NCBI RefSeq assembly: GCF_040939785.1
Contig: NZ_CP162553.1
Coordinates: 992,001 to 1,056,000 of the forward strand
DNA length: 64,000 bases
Direction: 5' to 3'
From: Bradyrhizobium lupini
Lineage (GTDB): Bacteria > Pseudomonadota > Alphaproteobacteria > Rhizobiales > Xanthobacteraceae
A program made the position numbers and the translations under genes. Shown in pieces: positions 46,352-57,282 of this stretch. The notes below the pieces were generated by a model. The model was not told where the DNA came from. It made no database searches and was given only the letters and a program-made list of their open reading frames with translations. How positions within the stretch are numbered: position 1 is the first letter of the stretch; each line of letters begins with the position of its first letter.

Positions 46352-47344
46352 CTAGCCGCTCGTCACCGTCGCACCTTCTTCGAGATGACAGGCCACCCAC
46401 TGCTCGGGTCCAGCCGCGCGCAATGTCGGCTCCTCGGTCCGGCAGCGATCGAATACGTATGGGCAACGGGTGTGGAAGCGGCACCCGCTCGGCGGGTTGA
46501 TCGGACTCGGCACGTCTCCCTTGAGGATGATGGGATTGCGCTGAGCGCCAGGCTCGGGCAGCGGCACCGCCGAGAGCAGCGCCTTGGTGTAAGGATGCTT
46601 TGGCGCGGCGAAGATCTCGTAGCGCGGCGCCACCTCGACGATCTTGCCGAGATACATCACCGCGACGCGATGGGTCATGTGCTCGACGATCGCGAGGTCA
46701 TGGCTGATGAACAGCAGCGCCAGGCCGAACTCGCGCTGCAGATCCTGCAGCAGATTGACGATCTGGGCCTTTACCGAGACGTCGAGCGCCGACACCGCCT
46801 CGTCGCAGACGATCAGCTCGGGCTCGGCGGCGAGCGCACGCGCGATGCCGATGCGCTGGCGCTGGCCACCGGAGAATTCGTGCGGCCTGCGGTTCAGCGC
46901 CTCGCGCGGCAGGCGCACGGTGTCCATCAGCGCCGTCACGCGTGTCTCGAGATCGATCGCGGATTTGGCGAGGCCGAAATTGCGGATCGGCTCGGCCAGA
47001 ATGTCGCGCACGCGCATGCGCGGATTGAGGCTCGAGAATGGGTCCTGGAACACCACCTGCACCCGGCGGCGCATCTGGCGCATCGTGCTCGGATGAGCGT
47101 CGTCGATACGCTGGCCGTCGAGGATGACCTGCCCTGCCGTGATGTCGAACAGTCGCAAAATGGCGCGGCCGACCGTCGATTTGCCGCAGCCGGACTCGCC
47201 GACCAGCGACAGCGTCTCGCCGCGCGCGATCTCGAACGACACGCCGTCTACCGCATAGACCCATTCGGACTTGCGGCTGAACAGGCCTTTTTTAACCGGG
47301 AAGTGCTTCTTGAGGTCGTTGACCTGGAGCAGCGGGGGACTCAT
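46352..47344 (-). CDS. Oligopeptide-type ABC transporter ATP-binding protein (DppF/OppF), first system
   Basis: A 330-residue ATPase. [18 protein letters not shown] is Walker [18 protein letters not shown] the signature, [14 protein letters not shown]alker B. The C-terminal extension with [14 protein letters not shown] is the Cys motif of peptide-transporter ATPases and may bind an Fe-S cluster. Start at ATG 47344 overlaps the stop of the partner ATPase (ATGA). Last gene of the long minus-strand operon. Confidence 0.93.
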   Translation of the reverse strand: MSPPLLQVNDLKKHFPVKKGLFSRKSEWVYAVDGVSFEIARGETLSLVGESGCGKSTVGRAILRLFDITAGQVILDGQRIDDAHPSTMRQMRRRVQVVFQDPFSSLNPRMRVRDILAEPIRNFGLAKSAIDLETRVTALMDTVRLPREALNRRPHEFSGGQRQRIGIARALAAEPELIVCDEAVSALDVSVKAQIVNLLQDLQREFGLALLFISHDLAIVEHMTHRVAVMYLGKIVEVAPRYEIFAAPKHPYTKALLSAVPLPEPGAQRNPIILKGDVPSPINPPSGCRFHTRCPYVFDRCRTEEPTLRAAGPEQWVACHLEEGATVTSG

Positions 47345-48330
47345 GCCGCGACCGCTCCCTTGGCCGCATAATGGCAGGCCGCGACGTGACGTGGCCCCTT
47401 CTCTTCGAGCCCCGGCGCATACTGCCGGCAGAGATCGGTCGCGAGCGCGCAACGTCCGGCGAAGACGCAGCCGACGATGGGCTTGCGCAGATCAGGCACC
47501 TGCCCGGGGATCTCCGCCAGCCGTCTCGCGGTGCCGGTCAGCGACGAGCCGAGCCGCGGCACTGCGCCGAGCAGGCCCTGCGTATACGGATGACGCGGCG
47601 ATCGGAACAGGTCCGCCACCGGCGCTTCCTCGACCTTGCGGCCGGCATACATGACCATGACGCGTTCGGCGATCTCGGCGACGACACCGAGATCGTGGGT
47701 GATCAGGATGATGGCTGCGCCAACCCGGTGCTTGAGATCCAGCATCAATTTCAGGATCTGCGCCTGGATCGTCACGTCGAGGGCGGTGGTCGGCTCGTCC
47801 GCAATGAGAAGCTTTGGATTGCAGGCGAGTGCAATGGCGATCATGACGCGCTGGCGCATGCCGCCGGAGAGCTGATGCGGATATTCACGCACGCGACGCG
47901 TCGGCTCGGGAATGCCGACCAGAATCAACATCTCAATGGCGTGCGCCTCCGCGGCCTGCTTGTCCAGGCCCTGGTGGATCATCAGCGTCTCGCGGATCTG
48001 GCGGCCGACAGTCAGGACCGGATTGAGGCTGGTCATCGGCTCCTGAAAAATCATCGAGATGTCGTTGCCGCGGATCGCGCGCATCTCGCGATCCGACATT
48101 TGCAGCAGGTCCTTGCCCGCGAAGCGGATGCTGCCGGCGATCCTTCCCGGTGGTTCCGGAATCAGCCGCATCAGCGACATGGAGGTCACCGACTTGCCGC
48201 AACCGGACTCACCGACGATGGCGAGGGTCTCGCCCTCGTTGACATGGAACGACACGCCTTCCACCGCGCGGTTGATGCCGCTGGGCGTGCGGAAGTGGGT
48301 CTGGAGGTTTTCGACTTCAAGCAGCGCCAT
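47341..48330 (-). CDS. Oligopeptide-type ABC transporter ATP-binding protein (DppD/OppD), first system
   Basis: A 329-residue ATPase partner: [20 protein letters not shown] (Walker A), [17 protein letters not shown] (signature), [14 protein letters not shown] (Walker B) and a C-terminal [15 protein letters not shown]ys segment. ATG 48330 is used, 19 bases after the DppC-type permease. It forms the heterodimeric ATPase with the next gene. Confidence 0.93.
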   Translation of the reverse strand: MALLEVENLQTHFRTPSGINRAVEGVSFHVNEGETLAIVGESGCGKSVTSMSLMRLIPEPPGRIAGSIRFAGKDLLQMSDREMRAIRGNDISMIFQEPMTSLNPVLTVGRQIRETLMIHQGLDKQAAEAHAIEMLILVGIPEPTRRVREYPHQLSGGMRQRVMIAIALACNPKLLIADEPTTALDVTIQAQILKLMLDLKHRVGAAIILITHDLGVVAEIAERVMVMYAGRKVEEAPVADLFRSPRHPYTQGLLGAVPRLGSSLTGTARRLAEIPGQVPDLRKPIVGCVFAGRCALATDLCRQYAPGLEEKGPRHVAACHYAAKGAVAA

Positions 48331-48349
48331 CGGGATCAGCCCCTCGCCA

Positions 48350-49273
48350 TTACAGGCTCTTGGCCATGCGCGGATCGAGCGCATCGCGAAGACCGTCGCC
48401 GAGCAAATTCACGGCGAGCACGGTGACGGACAGAAACGCCGCCGGAAAGAACACGATGTAGGGCTTGACCTGCCACAGCGCCCGCCCCTCGGCCATGATG
48501 TTGCCCCAAGACGGAATGGTCGGCGGCGTTCCCGCGCCGATGAAGGACAGGATCGCTTCCGTGATCATCGCACTGGCGCAAATGTAAGTTGCCTGGATCA
48601 GCATCGGCGCCAGCGTGTTGGGCAGGATGTGGCGCAGGATGATCATCGGTGTGCGCGTACCGCAGGCGACCGCCGCATCCACGTAAGGCTGTTCGCGCAG
48701 CGACAGCACCACACTACGGACAAGGCGGGAAACCCGCGGGATTTCGGCAACCGTAATCGCCAGAATGACGTTGCCGACGCTGCCGCGTGTCAGCGCCATC
48801 AGCGCGATCGCCAGCAGGATCGGCGGGATCGACATCAGGCCGTCCATGAAGCGCATCAAGATGCCGTCGGCCCAGCGGATGAAGCCGGAGACGATGCCGA
48901 TGGCGAGACCGGCCGCGGAGGCGAAGATCGCAACGGACAAGCCGACCGTGAGCGAGACGCGCGCGCCGAACAGCACGCGTGAATAGATGTCGCGACCGAG
49001 CACGTCGGAGCCAAACCAGTAAAGCGCCGACGGCGCGCGGGTGCGCTTGGCCGGCGCAAGTGCGGTCGGATCCACCGTGCCAAGATAAGGCGCAAAAATC
49101 GCGATCAGGACGAGTATCAGCAGCAACGTGCCACCGATGGCGACGGTGGGATGGCCCCGCAGCAGGCCGATGAAGCCGCGCCGGATCACGACGGGCCGAA
49201 GAATCTCCGGCAGTTGCGGCGCGAGGACGAAGCCCGCCGGCAGCGCTTGCGGATTGACGGTCGTGTCGGTCAA
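48350..49273 (-). CDS. Oligopeptide-type ABC transporter permease (DppC), first system
   Basis: A 307-residue DppC/OppC permease. The N-terminal soluble part is followed by [19 protein letters not shown], the [19 protein letters not shown] motif and the EAA loop near [20 protein letters not shown]. The C-terminus ends in [12 protein letters not shown], typical for DppC. Start overlaps the DppB-type stop by four bases. Confidence 0.92.
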   Translation of the reverse strand: MTDTTVNPQALPAGFVLAPQLPEILRPVVIRRGFIGLLRGHPTVAIGGTLLLILVLIAIFAPYLGTVDPTALAPAKRTRAPSALYWFGSDVLGRDIYSRVLFGARVSLTVGLSVAIFASAAGLAIGIVSGFIRWADGILMRFMDGLMSIPPILLAIALMALTRGSVGNVILAITVAEIPRVSRLVRSVVLSLREQPYVDAAVACGTRTPMIILRHILPNTLAPMLIQATYICASAMITEAILSFIGAGTPPTIPSWGNIMAEGRALWQVKPYIVFFPAAFLSVTVLAVNLLGDGLRDALDPRMAKSL

Positions 49274-50211
49274 TAGCGGATCCTCGGGTCAACGAGCGTA
49301 TAAACGACGTCGATCATCAGATTGACGAGGACGTAGACGAAGCTGAACAGCAGCACGATGCCCTGGATGACGGGATAATCGCGGCGCAGGATCGCGTCGA
49401 TCGTGAGCCGGCCGAGGCCGGGAATCGCGAACACGCTTTCCGTGACGACCGCGCCGCCGATCAGAAGCGCAATGCCGATCCCGATCACCGTGACGATCGG
49501 CACTGCCGCGTTCTTCAGCGCGTGGACGAACAGGATGCCGCCCTGCCCGAGGCCCTTGGCGCGCGCGGTGCGGATATAATCCTGTTGCAGCACTTCGAGC
49601 ATGGTGGCGCGCGTGATACGCGCGATCAGCGCGATGTAGACACAGCCGAGTGCGATCGACGGCAGGATCAGGTTTTGCAGCCAGGGCCAGAGGCCCTGGG
49701 CGAGCGGCGTATAGCCCTGCACGGGAAGCCATTCGAGCTCCAGCGCAAAGACGTAGGCGAGGACATAGCCGACGACGAAGACCGGCAGGGAGAAGCCGAA
49801 CACGGCAAAGGCCATGATGGCCCGGTCGATCAGGCTTCCCGCCTTCCAGGCCGCCAGCACGCCGAGCGGCACCGCGACCACGATCGTGAGCAGGAGCGTG
49901 ACCATCATCAGCGACAGCGTCGGCCCGAGACGCTGGCCGATCATGGTCGAGACCGGCAGATTGGTGAAGATCGAGGTGCCGAGATCGCCGTGCAGAATGC
50001 GCCAGACCCAGCTGCCGAACTGGATCAGGAAGGGTCGGTCGAGCCCGAGGCTCTGACGGATGCGCTCCACATCCTCCGGACTTGCCTGATCGCCCGCGAT
50101 CACCACGGCGGGATCCCCCGGCGCGATGTAGAGCAGGCTGAACACGAACAGCGCGACGATCGCCATCACGGGCAAGGTCGAGGCGATACGCCGGAGGATG
50201 TAGGAGAGCAT
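49270..50211 (-). CDS. Oligopeptide-type ABC transporter permease (DppB), first system
   Basis: A 313-residue DppB permease: ILRRIASTLPVMAIVALFVF N-terminal helix, IAPGDPAVVIAG, and LQQDYIRTARAKGLGQGGIL EAA loop, ending [10 protein letters not shown]. It follows the binding-protein gene by 17 bases and overlaps DppC by four. Confidence 0.92.
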   Translation of the reverse strand: MLSYILRRIASTLPVMAIVALFVFSLLYIAPGDPAVVIAGDQASPEDVERIRQSLGLDRPFLIQFGSWVWRILHGDLGTSIFTNLPVSTMIGQRLGPTLSLMMVTLLLTIVVAVPLGVLAAWKAGSLIDRAIMAFAVFGFSLPVFVVGYVLAYVFALELEWLPVQGYTPLAQGLWPWLQNLILPSIALGCVYIALIARITRATMLEVLQQDYIRTARAKGLGQGGILFVHALKNAAVPIVTVIGIGIALLIGGAVVTESVFAIPGLGRLTIDAILRRDYPVIQGIVLLFSFVYVLVNLMIDVVYTLVDPRIRY

Positions 50212-50228
50212 CTGGCTTCAGCGCAGGG

Positions 50229-51830
50229 TCATGCGGATTTCGACACGCCCCAGAAGAACGGCAGCGGCCCTTTCGTGATGCCGGAGACGTTCTTGCGCCA
50301 GGCCGTGTAGCTGAGGAAGAAGCCGGTCGGCGCGTAGACGACGTCCTCGAGCGCGACCTTGTTGAGGCGAGCGACCGCGGCCTTCTCCTCGTCGAGGTTC
50401 TTGGCCTCGAACCAGGACGTGACCTCCTTCTCGGTGCCGGGGCTGCTCGGCCAGCCGAACCACGCCTTGTCGCCGTTGGCGCGAATGGCGGTGTAGGGCG
50501 CCGGATTGATGCAGTCCGAGCCCGCATGCCAGGTGTGGAACATGTTCCAGCCGCCCTGTCCGGGCGGCGTCTTCTGCGCGCGGCGGGAGCCGACCGTGCC
50601 CCAATCGTTCGCGACGAAATCGACATTCATGCCGAGCTGCTTCAAGAGATCGGCGGTCACATCGCCGAACGCCTTGGTGATCGGCTGGTCCTGCGCCACC
50701 AGGCACGTCACCGGTTGGCCGGAATAGCCGCTCTCCGCGAGCAGCTTCTTGGCGGCGTCGAGATCGCGCTTGCCCTTCAAGACTTCGCCGCCCGCCTCGG
50801 TGTAGAGCGGCGTATCGGGCGTGAAGAAGCCCGGCAGCGACTTCCACAGCGAATTGTCGTCGCCGACGAGCGCACGCATATAGTCTTCCTGGCTCATCGC
50901 CATCAGCACTGCGCGCCGCGCCCGCACGTCGTTGAAGGGCGGATACAGGAAGTTCATGCGGAACGAGCCGACATTGCCGAGGGGATCGCCGATGTCGACG
51001 CTGATGTTCTTGTTCTTCTTCAGGACCGGGACGAGGTCCGCGATGGGGTTCTCCCACCAGTCGATCTCGCCGTTTTGCAACGCGGCCGCGGCGGTCGCCG
51101 GATCCGGCATCACGATCCATTCGACGCGGTCGAGCAGCATCTGCTTGCCGCCGGCGAGCCACGATGCCTTCTCCTGCCGCGGCACATAGTCGGCGAATTT
51201 TTCGAACACGGCTTTGGCGCCCGGGACCCACTCACCCTTGGCGAACTTCATCGGCCCCGAGCCGACATAATCGCCGATCTGCTTGAACGGGTCGGTCTGC
51301 GCGATGCGCTCCGGCATGATGAAGGCGCAAGGCGAGTTGTTCTTGCCGAGCGCATAGAGCATCTTCGGGAACGGCTGCTTCAGCACCCATTTGAAGGTGC
51401 GGTCGTCGACAGCGGTGAGTTCCTGCTGCAGCGCCTTGAGCATCAGCCCCATCGGATCGCGTGCCGCCCAGCGAGTGAGACTCGCAACGACGTCCTTGCT
51501 CAGCACCGGCTCGCCGTCATGGAATTTGAGCCCCGGCCGCAATTTGAACGTCCAGGTGGTGCCGTCGTCGGTCACTTCCTCGGCCTCGACCATCTGCCGC
51601 TGCGGCTGCAGCGCGGAATCGACGCCGTAGAGCGTATCCCAGACCAGCGCGGCGGCATTGCGCACGACATATTGCGTGCCCCAGATCGGGTCGAAATTGG
51701 CAAGGTTTGCTTGCGGCACGAAGCGCAGGGTGCGCGCGGAGGCGCCTTGTGCGATCGCCGGGGCCGAGAGGCCGCTCAATGCCAGACCGCCCGCGCCGGC
51801 CAGTCCCTTCAATACGGTCCTGCGATCCAT
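50229..51830 (-). CDS. Oligopeptide-type ABC transporter substrate-binding protein, first system
   Basis: A 533-residue family 5 binding protein with a probable Tat signal (MDRRTVLKGLAGAGG, then SAPAIAQG cleavage region), so it may be exported folded. VEAEEVTDDGTTWTFKLRPG and PPFNDVRARRAVLMAM are family motifs. These proteins bind peptides, nickel, or other small charged compounds; with hydantoin genes upstream in the same direction, N-carbamoyl amino acids, hydantoins or dipeptides are candidates. A 141-base spacer separates it from the preceding ATPase gene. Confidence 0.9.
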   Translation of the reverse strand: MDRRTVLKGLAGAGGLALSGLSAPAIAQGASARTLRFVPQANLANFDPIWGTQYVVRNAAALVWDTLYGVDSALQPQRQMVEAEEVTDDGTTWTFKLRPGLKFHDGEPVLSKDVVASLTRWAARDPMGLMLKALQQELTAVDDRTFKWVLKQPFPKMLYALGKNNSPCAFIMPERIAQTDPFKQIGDYVGSGPMKFAKGEWVPGAKAVFEKFADYVPRQEKASWLAGGKQMLLDRVEWIVMPDPATAAAALQNGEIDWWENPIADLVPVLKKNKNISVDIGDPLGNVGSFRMNFLYPPFNDVRARRAVLMAMSQEDYMRALVGDDNSLWKSLPGFFTPDTPLYTEAGGEVLKGKRDLDAAKKLLAESGYSGQPVTCLVAQDQPITKAFGDVTADLLKQLGMNVDFVANDWGTVGSRRAQKTPPGQGGWNMFHTWHAGSDCINPAPYTAIRANGDKAWFGWPSSPGTEKEVTSWFEAKNLDEEKAAVARLNKVALEDVVYAPTGFFLSYTAWRKNVSGITKGPLPFFWGVSKSA

Positions 51831-51971
51831 GAAATCCTCCCAATAGTGCCGTGATGCCGGCCATCGTTGGCCAAGAACAGGTGAAACCAGAGCTCATTGG
51901 CGTGCAAATGGTATGCCACTAACCAGACCTTCGCCAGCGCGATATCCGCACTAGCTGGGCCAGTCGAGACC

Positions 51972-53642
51972 TCAAAGCGCGGCCGCCAGCACCGGGCCGG
52001 TCTCGATATGCGGGATCGCCGCGACCAGCTTGCGCGTGTAGTCGGTCTTGGGATTGTCGAACAACGCCCGGCTCTCGCCCTGCTCCACGATGCCGCCATT
52101 GCGCAGCACGATGGTGCGGTCGCAGAGCATCCGCACCACGTTGAGATCGTGGCTGACGAACAGCAGCGCGATGTCGTTCTCGCGCCGCAGGCGGTCGAGC
52201 AGTTGCAGCACCACGGCCTGAACGGAGACGTCGAGCGCAGCGGTCGGCTCGTCCAGCACCAGAAGGCGCGGCCGGCAGGCGATGGCACGGGCGATGCCGA
52301 CGCGCGCCTTCTGGCCGCCGGAGAGCTGATGCGGAAAGCGCGGCAACAGATCCAGCGGCAGCCCCACGCGATCGGCGCAGTCTTCCACCCGCTTGCGCAG
52401 CGCATCGCCCCCACGCATACGATCGAGCCGCATCAGGGGATGGGCGATGCAGTCGAAGGCGGTGAAGCGCGGATTGAGGCTCTCGTTCGGGTCCTGGAAC
52501 ACCATCTGGATATCTTTGCGGAACTGCGAGCGGTGAAAGTCGCGCGACGCCACATGGCCGATCGCCTGGCCGTCGAACACGATCTCGCCCTCGCTCGGGT
52601 CGATCAGGCGGCAGATCATGCGCGACGTCGTGCTCTTGCCGGAGCCGGATTCACCGACGAGGCCGACGCTCTCGCCGCCGGCCATCGTCATCGAGAAGTC
52701 CGCCACCGCCGCAGCGCCCTCGTCGAAGCGTTTTGCGAGCTTGCGCACTTCCAGCAGCGGCGGAGTCCCGTGGACGGGCTCCCGTCTGGGCCTGCCGATG
52801 ACAGCCGCGTAGCCTTCCCGCTCCTCTTCCGTCACGAGATCCTCAATCCGGGAGGTCGCGGTTGGCGACGCCGCCACCAGACGCCTGGTATAGGCGTGCT
52901 GCGGCGCGCCGAAGAGCGTCCTGGGGCTTGCCTCTTCGACGATGCGGCCGCGTTCCATCACCGCGATACGGCGGCAATATCGCGCCGCTAACCCGAGATC
53001 GTGCGTGATCAGGATCGTCGCCATGCCGCGCGCGGCGGCAATCTCCGCCAGGAGGTCCATCACCACTTTCTGCGTGGTGACATCGAGTCCGGTCGTCGGC
53101 TCATCGGCGATCAACAGCGCGGGATTGCAGGAAATCGCGATCGCGATCATGACACGCTGGCACATGCCGCCCGAGAGTTCGTGCGGATAGGCGTTCATCC
53201 GCGTCTCGGCGTCGCGGATCTGGACGGCGCGCAACAGCTCCAGCGCTTCGGCGCGGGCGGCATCCTTCGATATCCGCTTGTGCGTGAGGATCGCGTCCGC
53301 GATCTGCAAACCGATCGCGCGGATCGGATTGAGCGCCGCCCGCGGGTTCTGGAAGATCATCGACATCGCGGCGCCCTGGAGCTGCCGGAGATCGTCACCC
53401 CTGAGTTTTGTGACGTCCTGCCCGCGAAACAGTATCTTGCCTGCGGTGACGCGGCCGGCCGCATCGAGCAGCCGCGTCGTGGCAAAACCGGTGACCGACT
53501 TGCCAGAGCCGCTTTCGCCGACGAGGCCAAGCATCTCGCCGGCTTCGACCGTGAGCGTCACACCGCGCACGGCCTCGACCATCCCTCGTCGCGTCGAGAA
53601 TTCGACGTGGAGGTCGTCGATCCTGAGCAATTCCTCGCTCAT
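51972..53642 (-). CDS. Fused dual-domain ATP-binding protein of oligopeptide-type ABC transporter, second system
   Basis: A 556-residue protein with two complete ABC domains. First: [51 protein letters not shown]. Second: GLVGESGSGKSTTSRMICRL, QLSGGQKARVGIARAIA, LLVLDEPTAALDVS. This GsiA-like fusion replaces separate DppD and DppF proteins. Start at ATG 53642 overlaps the DppC-type stop by four bases. Confidence 0.93.
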   Translation of the reverse strand: MSEELLRIDDLHVEFSTRRGMVEAVRGVTLTVEAGEMLGLVGESGSGKSVTGFATTRLLDAAGRVTAGKILFRGQDVTKLRGDDLRQLQGAAMSMIFQNPRAALNPIRAIGLQIADAILTHKRISKDAARAEALELLRAVQIRDAETRMNAYPHELSGGMCQRVMIAIAISCNPALLIADEPTTGLDVTTQKVVMDLLAEIAAARGMATILITHDLGLAARYCRRIAVMERGRIVEEASPRTLFGAPQHAYTRRLVAASPTATSRIEDLVTEEEREGYAAVIGRPRREPVHGTPPLLEVRKLAKRFDEGAAAVADFSMTMAGGESVGLVGESGSGKSTTSRMICRLIDPSEGEIVFDGQAIGHVASRDFHRSQFRKDIQMVFQDPNESLNPRFTAFDCIAHPLMRLDRMRGGDALRKRVEDCADRVGLPLDLLPRFPHQLSGGQKARVGIARAIACRPRLLVLDEPTAALDVSVQAVVLQLLDRLRRENDIALLFVSHDLNVVRMLCDRTIVLRNGGIVEQGESRALFDNPKTDYTRKLVAAIPHIETGPVLAAAL

Positions 53643-54487
53643 GTGCGCATGCGCGGATCGAGAATGTCCCGCATCCCGTCACCGAGGAGGTTGAAGCACA
53701 GCACGGCCATCATCAACGCGAGGCCCGGAAAGGCCACCAGCCACCACCGCCCCGTCGAGATGAAGCGCGCCCCCTCCGCGACCATGATGCCCCATTCCGG
53801 GGTCGGCGGCTTGACGCCAAGGCCGATGAAGGAAAGACCGGCGGCGTTCAGGATCGCCCAGCCGAGGTTGAGTGAGATTTGCACCGCCATCGCCGGCAGG
53901 ATGTTCGGCAACAGGAAGCGCAGCACCACCGAGAAATGACTCTCGCCGCAGGAACGCGCCGCCTCCACCCAGCCGACATTGCGCCGGACGTTGACCTCGG
54001 CACGGGCGAAGCGGATGTAGAAGGGCAGATTGATGATCGCGGTCGCAATCACGATGTTCTCGATCCGGTTGCCGAGCGCCGCAACCATCGCCATCGCCAG
54101 CACAAACAGCGGAAAGGCCATCATGACATCGACGAAGCGGCCGACCGAGCGGTCGAGCCTGCCGCCGGCATAGCCGCAGAACGAGCCCACGACGGCGCCG
54201 ATGACGAAGGAGATGCCGACCGCCGAGACCGCGATGGCCAGGTCGAGCCGTGCCGCAACGACGAGGCGGCTGAACACGTCGCGCCCGAGCTGGTCGGTGC
54301 CGGCAAGGTGCGCCGCGCTCGGCGGCTGCAAGGCCTCCGAGACATTGGAGACGATGGGATCATAGGGCACGAGCCACGGTCCGAAGATCGCGACCAGGAC
54401 GAACAGCAGGACACCGGCCGCGGCGACGCCGGTCAGCGGGTTGCCGCGCAAAATCCAGACCGAATGGCGGAGGGTTGCGCTGGTCAT
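53639..54487 (-). CDS. Oligopeptide-type ABC transporter permease (DppC), second system
   Basis: A 282-residue DppC permease: VAAAGVLLFVLVAIFGPWLV, LAGTDQLGRDVFSRLVVAAR, and an EAA loop near NVGWVEAARSCGESHFSVV, ending GDGMRDILDPRM. Its start overlaps the DppB-type stop and its own stop overlaps the ATPase start, so all three are coupled. Confidence 0.92.
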   Translation of the reverse strand: MTSATLRHSVWILRGNPLTGVAAAGVLLFVLVAIFGPWLVPYDPIVSNVSEALQPPSAAHLAGTDQLGRDVFSRLVVAARLDLAIAVSAVGISFVIGAVVGSFCGYAGGRLDRSVGRFVDVMMAFPLFVLAMAMVAALGNRIENIVIATAIINLPFYIRFARAEVNVRRNVGWVEAARSCGESHFSVVLRFLLPNILPAMAVQISLNLGWAILNAAGLSFIGLGVKPPTPEWGIMVAEGARFISTGRWWLVAFPGLALMMAVLCFNLLGDGMRDILDPRMRT

Positions 54488-55521
54488 CCGATCGACACCC
54501 TGGGATCGGCGATGCCGTAGCAGATATCGACGACCAGATTGACCAGCACGAAGATGCCAGCCATCAGCAGCACAAATCCCTGCACCGGCGCATAGTCGGA
54601 CGACAGCAGCGCATCGAGCGCGTAGGAGGCAACGCCCGGCCAGGAGAACACCTTCTCCACCAGGACATTGGCGCCAAGCATCGTCGAGAACACGATGCCG
54701 GCAATGGTGATGACGGGAAGGATCGCATTGCGCAGCGCATAGGTGACGACGACCTTCTGCCAGGACAATCCGACGGAGCGCGCGGTGCGCACGAAATCGC
54801 TACCGAGCGAGACCAGCATCGAGGCACGTGTGATCCGCGCCAGCGGCGCGATGACGAACAGGGCCATGCTCAGCGCCGGCAGGATCAACTGCTTGCAGGC
54901 CGCCCACCAGCCTTCGATGTCCCCCGCGATCAGGAAATCGATCGACAGGAACCCGGTGCGCTGCGGCGGCAGTGAGGTGAAGACGTCGATCCGCCCGGTC
55001 GGATCAGGCGCAAGACCGAGCAGATAGTAGAACACATAGATCAGCAGCAGGCCCGAGACGAAGGTCGGCACGCAGACGCCGAGCGCACAGAACAGCCGCA
55101 CGCCGTGATCGACCAGCGATCCCGGTTTCAAGGCTGCGACCACGCCGAGCGGGACCGCCGCGATCAGCGCGATCAGCAGCGCCGTGAAGGTGAGCTCCAG
55201 CGAGGCCGGCAGCCGTTCGCGAAGGTCCTTCAGGACCGGCTGGCCGGTCATCATGGAGCGGCCGAGATTGCCGCGCCCGATATCGGACAGATAGAACACG
55301 AGCTGCTCCGGCACCGACTTGTCGAGCCCCATCTGCTTGCGGATCTGCTCGATCTCTTCCTTGCCGGCATTGGGCCCCGAGGCGAAGAACACCGCGGGAT
55401 CTCCGGGGAGGACCCGCATCAGTAGAAAGGTGAAGACCAGCACGCCGAACAACGCCGGCAGCGACGACAGAAGCCGCCTCCCCGCCCGCGCCACCGTCGC
55501 ACCAAGACCTGTCATCACCAT
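54484..55521 (-). CDS. Oligopeptide-type ABC transporter permease (DppB), second system
   Basis: A 345-residue DppB permease, somewhat longer than the first-system homologue because of an extended periplasmic loop near residues 150-200 (DPTGRIDVFTSLPPQRTG). LLMRVLPGDPAVFFASGPNA, and LGSDFVRTARSVGLSWQKVV are family motifs. It lies 22 bases after the binding-protein gene. Confidence 0.92.
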   Translation of the reverse strand: MVMTGLGATVARAGRRLLSSLPALFGVLVFTFLLMRVLPGDPAVFFASGPNAGKEEIEQIRKQMGLDKSVPEQLVFYLSDIGRGNLGRSMMTGQPVLKDLRERLPASLELTFTALLIALIAAVPLGVVAALKPGSLVDHGVRLFCALGVCVPTFVSGLLLIYVFYYLLGLAPDPTGRIDVFTSLPPQRTGFLSIDFLIAGDIEGWWAACKQLILPALSMALFVIAPLARITRASMLVSLGSDFVRTARSVGLSWQKVVVTYALRNAILPVITIAGIVFSTMLGANVLVEKVFSWPGVASYALDALLSSDYAPVQGFVLLMAGIFVLVNLVVDICYGIADPRVSIG

Positions 55522-55543
55522 TCAGAGCCCTTGCATGTCGAGA

Positions 55544-57163
55544 TCACTTGCGGCTGACGTCCCGATAATCCACTTGGCGATGGAACTCGTAGGTATAGCC
55601 CTCGATCGACGAGGCCATCACGGCGTCCTGGTTCGGCTGCCACAGCGGGATCTGCGGCATCTCGCTGAAATGGATCGCGTTGAGCTTGCGGCCATCCTCC
55701 TCGTACTTGGCCTTGTCGGGCTCGAAGCGCGCTTCCTGCGCGATCGTCGCCAGCTCCGGATTGTTGATCGAGCTGTAATTCCAGCGCTGATTGCCCGTGT
55801 AGAAGTTGCGGTAGAAGTAATCGGTCGAGGGCAGCCAGGCGACGATGCCTTCCGTGAACAAGGGCAGCTTCTTCTCGTTGATCTGCGTCGACATCTGCGC
55901 GTCCGGCAGCTTCTGGATGTCGACCTTGATCCCGATCTTGGCAAGCGATTCCTTCACGAGGGCCGCCATCGGCTCGGCGGTCGAGGCCTGGCCGACGTTG
56001 AAGCTGAAGGTGGTCGAAAAACCCTCCGGGAGTCCAGCAGCTTTCAGATACTCCCTTGCCTTGTCGAGATCGGTCTTCACCGGCGCCTGGAACGGATAGA
56101 TGCCGTTCAACGGCTTGCCATCCGGCCAAGTCGCACCGAACAGCGGGGCTCCGCGACCGAACAGGGCAGCCTTGAACATGTCCTCATAGGGCAGCGCGAA
56201 GGCGACGGCGCGGCGGACGTTGACGTTGTCGAAAGGCGGGATCTGGTTGTTCATCGAGACGAAGGTGATCGAATTGTATTGCGGCGTCGAGATCACCTTG
56301 AGCTTGCCCTTGGCTTCGAGCGATTGCACGTCGCTGGCCTGGAGATCAACGACGAGATCGGCATCGCCACGCTCGACAAGATTGGCGCGGGTCGCGGGCT
56401 CCGGCACGGACTGCACGATTACGCGCTTGAAGAACGCCGGCTTGTCGGGCGAGCCGCGGTTCCAATCCTCGTTGCGCTTGATGATCACTTGCTCGCCGGG
56501 CTTGAAGCTCTCGATGACATAAGCACCGCTGCCGGCGGTGTGCTCCTTCAGCCAGGCGGTGGCCCATGGATCCTCTGGTGTCGCATGCTCCTTTGCGACT
56601 TTCGAGTTGATGATCAGCGGGTAGACGGTCGCGAGATTCGGCAGCGCGAGCTTGTCGGGTTTCGGCAGCGTCACTTCGATTGTGAGGGGATCGATCACCT
56701 TGAACTGGTCGGCCGACGTCAGCGATCCCGTCAGCAATTGCGCCTTGCCGAGGATCGGCGCGGTGACGCAGCGATCGAGCGACCATTTCACATCTTCGGC
56801 GGTCACGGGCGAGCCGTCCTGGAACTTGGCGTCCTTGCGCAGACGGAATGTCAGCTTCAGTCCGTCCGGACTGACGTCGTAGGATTCGGCGAGCTCGCCG
56901 GCGATCTTGTCGAGATCGAACACCCATTTGCCGTTGAGCTGCTTGCGGCCGAACGCCACAAGGCGGTCGTAAGTGCTCATGCTCAGTGCGAAGGATTCCC
57001 GCGTCGAGCCCGGGATGTTGGGATCGAGCGTGTTGACCGATGCACCGGTGACATAGCGCAGCGTCTCCACCCTGGTTTGCGCTTGCGCAGGCGCAGCGGC
57101 GACAAGCAGAAGCGCAGTGGTGGCGAGCACGGAGGATGCCATCCTGAAAGACACAAAACGCAT
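55544..57163 (-). CDS. Oligopeptide-type ABC transporter substrate-binding protein, second system
   Basis: A 539-residue family 5 binding protein with a Sec signal peptide (MASSVLATTALLLVAAAPAQ region; the cleavage follows AQA). DVSPDGLKLTFRLRKDAKFQ, then IPPFDNVNVRRAVAFALPYE are standard. ATG 57163 is chosen, with GGGGAA upstream; an earlier in-frame start lacks a signal-like sequence. It differs in sequence and signal type from the first-system protein, so the two importers probably have different ligands. Confidence 0.9.
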   Translation of the reverse strand: MRFVSFRMASSVLATTALLLVAAAPAQAQTRVETLRYVTGASVNTLDPNIPGSTRESFALSMSTYDRLVAFGRKQLNGKWVFDLDKIAGELAESYDVSPDGLKLTFRLRKDAKFQDGSPVTAEDVKWSLDRCVTAPILGKAQLLTGSLTSADQFKVIDPLTIEVTLPKPDKLALPNLATVYPLIINSKVAKEHATPEDPWATAWLKEHTAGSGAYVIESFKPGEQVIIKRNEDWNRGSPDKPAFFKRVIVQSVPEPATRANLVERGDADLVVDLQASDVQSLEAKGKLKVISTPQYNSITFVSMNNQIPPFDNVNVRRAVAFALPYEDMFKAALFGRGAPLFGATWPDGKPLNGIYPFQAPVKTDLDKAREYLKAAGLPEGFSTTFSFNVGQASTAEPMAALVKESLAKIGIKVDIQKLPDAQMSTQINEKKLPLFTEGIVAWLPSTDYFYRNFYTGNQRWNYSSINNPELATIAQEARFEPDKAKYEEDGRKLNAIHFSEMPQIPLWQPNQDAVMASSIEGYTYEFHRQVDYRDVSRK

Positions 57164-57282
57164 TCGTTTTCCCCAAAATTTTCGACAAGAACGCCGACAG
57201 GACAGGTTAAGAAAGAAGCAAGTTGCGCGCCAGTCTCTTGATGCGCTCTTGTGGACGCTTTGTCGCGGCGGCGCATGGACGA